DNA from: Candidatus Aminicenantota bacterium
GTDB lineage: Bacteria > Acidobacteriota > Aminicenantia > Aminicenantales > Aminicenantaceae
Length of the DNA stretch: 8,316 nucleotides
Direction: 5' to 3'
Assembly: GCA_016926925.1 (NCBI GenBank)
Contig: JAFGNQ010000035.1
Location: 1 to 8,316, forward strand
Shown here: piece by piece, positions 4,779 to 8,316 of the stretch
Layout of the letters: every line of letters begins with the position of its first letter
Numbering within the stretch: the stretch's first letter is position 1
Translations under genes and position numbers: made by a program
Notes under the pieces: generated by a model
What the model saw: the letters and a program-made list of their open reading frames with translations, nothing else
Told to the model about the DNA's origin: nothing
Database searches by the model: none

Positions 4779-7166
4779 ATGTGTATGCCAAAGCAGCACA
4801 ATCCTTTCGTTTGGATAGGGTTTTTTCTTCTTTCTGCTGGTCTCGGTTTCTACCTGACCCTCTTCGCCCAAGCCTTTTCTTTCACCGCCCTTCATCATAC
4901 ATTCCGGTATTCATCGCTGCTTCCTGGGACCACTGTTTGCTCCTTCCTCTTTCTGTTCTCGGGTTGGCTGCTTCTGGCGAGAGCTGACGAACGGATGTTG
5001 TCCATGGACCGCCGCACGGCGCTACGGATAAATCTTGCCCACTTCCTCCCCTTTGCGGCCTTCCTCCTCACTCCGCTCCTTCTCCAAAGGTATTGGACAC
5101 GGTCTGATTTTCTGATACGTTTGAGGGCTCTCGCCGTCGCTGTCTTTCTCTGTTTTGTCTACCTCAAACTGACGCAGTGGGTTCGTCACGGAAAGCTGCG
5201 GCACGGACTGGAAAAGATTCTGTCGCAATTACACCAGTACACAACCAGAAAAAAAATAATAATCCTGTTTGTCGTCGCCTTCTGCATCTACAACCTCTGT
5301 GCCTTTGTCCTCGTATCGCGGGGGATCACATTCTCGGGGGATGAACCCTACTACCTCCTCACGGCGCACAGCCTGCTCAAGGACAAAGACATCAATGTGG
5401 CCAACAACTACAAACAGCAGGATTATTTCGCTTTCTATGAAAAAGAAAAAAACCCGCGTTTCAGACTGGGTATGTATGCCCGCGCCGGAAAGAAAGGCCG
5501 GGATTATATCTATCCCGTCAACCTGCCGGGAATTTCCGTGCTGGTGCTCCCCTGCTACTGGTTGAGCCAGTTTTTCAAAGGAAGCCTGTTGACCTTTATC
5601 TTGAAAGCAAGCCTCTCGTTATGGGCCTCCTTGTTAGGAGTTCAGATTTTTCTTCTTGCCCGGGATATTTGGAAGAGAGAGGGAACGGCTCTGCTCGTCT
5701 GGTTACTCTACTCTTTTTCCGTGCCTGTTCTCTTCTATGCCACCCACCTCTATTCCGAGATACCCATTGCCCTGTTTTCCGTCTACGTCTTTAGAAAAGT
5801 ACGGTCCGAACAATCCCTCAAACCGTTCCACTATGTGTTTTGCGGTTTTCTTCTCTCTCTATTCTGCTGGTTCGGTTTGAAGTACAACCTCTTATTCGGG
5901 CCTCTCCTCTGCGTCGCCGTCTATTTCCTCCTCACGACACATAAGGCTCGATTGAAAGTTATTTATCTTCTCGTTTTTCCCGTGCTCTCTCTCACTTTGT
6001 TTTATTCGGTCATCCATTCTCTTTACGGGTCTTTCTCCCCTTTTTCGGTCTATGAAGGAGTGCTGACTCCGGAAAGACTCCACGCCTTCAAAGACGCGGC
6101 GTTCAGCGCGCCCTTATCGATGCGGATCTGGAGTTTCCTGGATTACTTTCTCGACCAAAGAGACGGCCTGCTCCTCTATTCCCCCCTTTATTTTTTCTCC
6201 ATTTTGGGATTCGTCGAAATCTTCCGTAAATCTAAAAAAGAATTCCTGATCCTGCTTTTTTTGACGATTCCTTACCTCCTGAATTACGCTTTTTTCACTC
6301 ACCGCCAAGGGTACAGCCCTCAAGGCCGCATTTTGACTCCGATCTCCTGGGTCGGGGCCATCGCCATCGGATACTTCCTTATCCACAACCAAAAAAAAAT
6401 CTATTCCTTTCTCTTCAGGGTCTTCAGCATCCTGGGCATCGGCATAGCATTTCTTCTTCTGATGCATCCCGATTTTCTCTACCAACCTACGACCAACGAA
6501 TTCACGAACAGGGCGGGGGATCTCTTCGTCTATCTCAGCAACATGCACGTTTTTCTCCCCAATTTCCTGCCTTCCTTTATCAAGGTCAACAACCTGGGCT
6601 ACATTCCGAACTATGCATGGATCGCGGCTATTTTGTTATTTGTGGGATTCTACGCCCGGGTCAAGAGAAAATTTGAAATCAAAGCACATTTTCATCATGT
6701 TTTTGCTGCTTCCGTCATCGCCATTGTCTTTGTGTTGTGGTGCCTCTATCCCAGGCCAAGCCTTTACCCGACCCGGACCCTTCGCTATTCTCCGCAAACA
6801 GCACTGGGATTCTACCTCTTTCCAATGGGAAAAGGCGTTGTCATCAAAGAGAAAAAAGCGGAATTCTTCCTCCACCGCGAAGGCGATTACAGATTCATCT
6901 TCAGCTCGAGACGAGAAATAGAAAAGATAGGGCTCAGATTCGGCTCCGAGAAGGGGACATACACAACCCGGATATCCTTATTCGACCTGCCTTTCTTTCA
7001 GGGAAACACCGCCAACGAAATCGAGGAAATAACGGTTCCTCCGGCGATTGGCTACCCCTTTAAAAGACTGCACCTCTATGAGATCAACCTCAACCTAAAA
7101 AAGGCTACCTCTGAATCGATGCTCATAGATCCCTACTATTTCAAGATCATCCCTGTCAAAGACTGA
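4779..7166 (+). CDS. Polytopic GT-C-like membrane glycosyltransferase, paralog 2 (795 aa)
   Basis: This is a full-length paralog of the 1567-3933 product, colinear from end to end. Hydrophobic segments lie in the same order: about four in residues 10-131, one at 160-179, then the core, and two at 612-627 and 641-656. Conserved blocks are FSGDEPYYLL (185-194) with the candidate catalytic Asp188-Glu189, PGIS (250-253), FYATHLYSE (319-327), LDQRDG (458-463), LLYSPLYFFS (465-474), LYQPTT (567-572), LPSFIK (597-602), and a soluble C-terminal part with FSSR (708-711) and FGSEKG (721-726). The loop after the Asp-Glu is 7 residues longer than in paralog 1 and rich in Lys/Arg, which may reflect a different acceptor. 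ATG 4779 and ATG 4785 (codon 3) are the only usable starts after an in-frame TGA at 4749; neither has a Shine-Dalgarno. Its 3' end converges on tsaD with 60 bp between. Fold-level assignment is fairly secure; substrate is unknown. Confidence 0.85.
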   Translation: MCMPKQHNPFVWIGFFLLSAGLGFYLTLFAQAFSFTALHHTFRYSSLLPGTTVCSFLFLFSGWLLLARADERMLSMDRRTALRINLAHFLPFAAFLLTPLLLQRYWTRSDFLIRLRALAVAVFLCFVYLKLTQWVRHGKLRHGLEKILSQLHQYTTRKKIIILFVVAFCIYNLCAFVLVSRGITFSGDEPYYLLTAHSLLKDKDINVANNYKQQDYFAFYEKEKNPRFRLGMYARAGKKGRDYIYPVNLPGISVLVLPCYWLSQFFKGSLLTFILKASLSLWASLLGVQIFLLARDIWKREGTALLVWLLYSFSVPVLFYATHLYSEIPIALFSVYVFRKVRSEQSLKPFHYVFCGFLLSLFCWFGLKYNLLFGPLLCVAVYFLLTTHKARLKVIYLLVFPVLSLTLFYSVIHSLYGSFSPFSVYEGVLTPERLHAFKDAAFSAPLSMRIWSFLDYFLDQRDGLLLYSPLYFFSILGFVEIFRKSKKEFLILLFLTIPYLLNYAFFTHRQGYSPQGRILTPISWVGAIAIGYFLIHNQKKIYSFLFRVFSILGIGIAFLLLMHPDFLYQPTTNEFTNRAGDLFVYLSNMHVFLPNFLPSFIKVNNLGYIPNYAWIAAILLFVGFYARVKRKFEIKAHFHHVFAASVIAIVFVLWCLYPRPSLYPTRTLRYSPQTALGFYLFPMGKGVVIKEKKAEFFLHREGDYRFIFSSRREIEKIGLRFGSEKGTYTTRISLFDLPFFQGNTANEIEEITVPPAIGYPFKRLHLYEINLNLKKATSESMLIDPYYFKIIPVKD

Positions 7167-7226
7167 TGCGCAGAGAGGTCCGTGTGACAAATTCGTGAAA
7201 GCCGGCTCTTCGAGAATTAGAAGTCT

Positions 7227-8234
7227 TCAGAAGGATCTTCGGGGATAGGCGTTCAGGTCCATATCCAGCCGCAGGCTTTCCCCGGAATTGATTTTTTCCA
7301 GAGCCAGGGCCGCCACCATGACGGCATTGTCCGTGCACAATTCCGGAGCGGGAATATACGCATGGAGCCTGTATCTGTCGGCTAATTTTTCGAATTCATG
7401 CCTCAGGGCTCTATTTCTCGCAACCCCTCCGCAAAGAATCAATGACTGCGGTCTGTATTCTCTCAAAGCCCGGGACAGGTTCGCCAGCAGCGCCTTGATA
7501 ATGCCTCTCTGAAAGCTTGCGAGAAAATCCGGCAATCCGGCGTGATTTCCGTTTATCCGATGCACTTTGATGTGCCGCAACGCAGCCGTCTTCAGGCCGC
7601 TGAAGCTGTAATCCAGGCTCTTATCCCGCATGCGGGGTACGGCAAACGGAAATTGTTTTGCGTTTCCCCCTTCCGCCAACCTGTCGATGACGGGACCGCC
7701 GGGATAACCCAGCCCGAGAAATTTGGCTATTTTGTCCATAGCTTCGCCGGCCGCATCGTCTCTTGTTTTTCCGAGAATTTCAAAGGATCGCTTTTCTTTC
7801 AAAAAGAACAACGTCGTGTGACCTCCCGAAACGAGCAGGGCCAGCGACGGGAAAGGGATGTCCGGATTCTCGATGAAGGCCGACTGGACGTGCGCTTCGA
7901 GATGATCCACGGGAATCAGGGGCTTTTTTCGATAATAAGCCAGTCCTTTGGCGAAGGACAGCCCAACGAGCAGGGAGCCGATGAGACCCGGTCCCTGAGT
8001 GACGGCAAAGACATCGATTTGATCCAGAGAGAGGTTGGCTCTGCGCAGAGCTTCTTCGACCACATAACCGATGGAAAGGATATGCCGGCGTGAAGCCAGT
8101 TCGGGCACGACGCCTCCATAGGGAGCATGGATTTCGTCCTGAGAAAGGACAATGCCGCTTAAGATCCGGCTGCCGTCCGTCAGGACGGCCGCCGATGTCT
8201 CGTCGCAAGAGGTTTCAATACCTAAAATTTTCAT
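7227..8234 (-). CDS. tsaD: tRNA N6-adenosine threonylcarbamoyltransferase subunit TsaD
   Basis: TsaD, with TsaB and TsaE, transfers threonylcarbamoyl from threonylcarbamoyl-AMP to A37 of ANN-decoding tRNAs in the cytoplasm. With Met at 8234 as residue 1 the protein is 335 aa, near the E. coli length. It begins with the family pattern MKILGIETSCDET, and the iron-binding histidines fall at 111 and 115 (VDHLEAHV), the same numbers as in E. coli. SGGHT is at 136-140, SFSGLKTAA at 210-218, CGGVARNRALR at 268-278 and the metal-ligand Asp in CTDNAV at 302. The frame stays open upstream: ATG 8258 (8 extra residues, AGGGG 4 nt upstream) and ATG 8297 (21 extra residues) are alternatives, and 8258 has the better ribosome site. 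I chose 8234 because the extra residues are hydrophilic and not part of the conserved fold. No tsaB or tsaE is seen in the window. Function is secure; only the start is uncertain. Confidence 0.96.
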   Translation of the reverse strand: MKILGIETSCDETSAAVLTDGSRILSGIVLSQDEIHAPYGGVVPELASRRHILSIGYVVEEALRRANLSLDQIDVFAVTQGPGLIGSLLVGLSFAKGLAYYRKKPLIPVDHLEAHVQSAFIENPDIPFPSLALLVSGGHTTLFFLKEKRSFEILGKTRDDAAGEAMDKIAKFLGLGYPGGPVIDRLAEGGNAKQFPFAVPRMRDKSLDYSFSGLKTAALRHIKVHRINGNHAGLPDFLASFQRGIIKALLANLSRALREYRPQSLILCGGVARNRALRHEFEKLADRYRLHAYIPAPELCTDNAVMVAALALEKINSGESLRLDMDLNAYPRRSF

Positions 8235-8316
8235 GCCCGGACCGCTTTCCGCTGACATCTTTCCCCTGACTTTCTTATTTTTTTCGTTCTGAGGCATCTT
8301 TTTCCCGGATTCGTCA

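Noticed and set aside
4196..4987. Plus-strand 263-codon open frame
   Set aside because: It is the antisense shadow of the DPM1-like GT2 and the out-of-frame start of the second GT-C gene; both real genes have clear family motifs.
7167..7226. Possible bidirectional terminator between the second GT-C gene and tsaD
   Set aside because: Only an 8-bp AGCCGGCT palindrome (7200-7207) and scattered GAAG/CTTC pairs are present, with no adjoining T-run on either strand.

Overview
The window reads as bacterial chromosome of roughly balanced base composition. It carries six main protein-coding genes, one of them cut by the left edge, plus two candidate very short reading frames. I see no tRNA, rRNA, insertion sequence, CRISPR array or phage gene. 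A WaaE-like LPS-core glycosyltransferase suggests a Gram-negative envelope, and a menaquinone-type menC suggests quinone-based respiration. The style of the membrane glycosyltransferases (a SGDEP-x-YLL loop and a LDQRDG-x-LLYSPLY block) recalls environmental lineages such as Acidobacteriota/Aminicenantes. That taxonomic guess is from memory only and is weak.

Left part (1-1219, minus strand): the N-terminal third of a MenC/N-acylamino acid racemase-family enzyme runs off the window. Upstream of it is a complete GT2 glycosyltransferase of the WaaE/KdtX type. Between the two sits a 33-codon frame that starts 1 nt after the glycosyltransferase stop and ends directly against the menC ATG. Positions 1220-1566 are a divergent intergenic region with a likely minus-strand promoter, hairpins, a 12-bp palindrome and a 13-codon upstream frame whose stop overlaps the start of the next gene as ATGA.

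Middle (1567-7166): two paralogous polytopic membrane proteins of 788 and 795 aa on the plus strand, both GT-C-like (PMT/ArnT superfamily architecture). They flank a minus-strand GT2 enzyme of the dolichyl/polyprenyl-phosphate sugar synthase type. The first GT-C gene and this GT2 gene converge and overlap by 8 bp. The GT2 gene and the second GT-C gene diverge from a 112-bp region that holds a plausible promoter for each.

Right part (7227-8316, minus strand): tsaD, the conserved tRNA t6A37 threonylcarbamoyl transferase subunit, a housekeeping gene that is probably unrelated to the glycan genes.

Working model (inference): the cytoplasmic GT2 at 3926-4666 charges a polyprenyl phosphate with a sugar. 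The lipid-linked sugar is flipped across the membrane, and the two GT-C proteins use it to decorate an extracytoplasmic acceptor (glycan, lipid or protein). The WaaE-like enzyme acts on the cytoplasmic face on LPS core or a similar glycolipid. The most interesting part is the duplicated GT-C pair. Both have about four additional N-terminal membrane segments before the catalytic-type Asp-Glu loop and a conserved soluble C-terminal domain, and I know of no experimentally characterised member with this layout.
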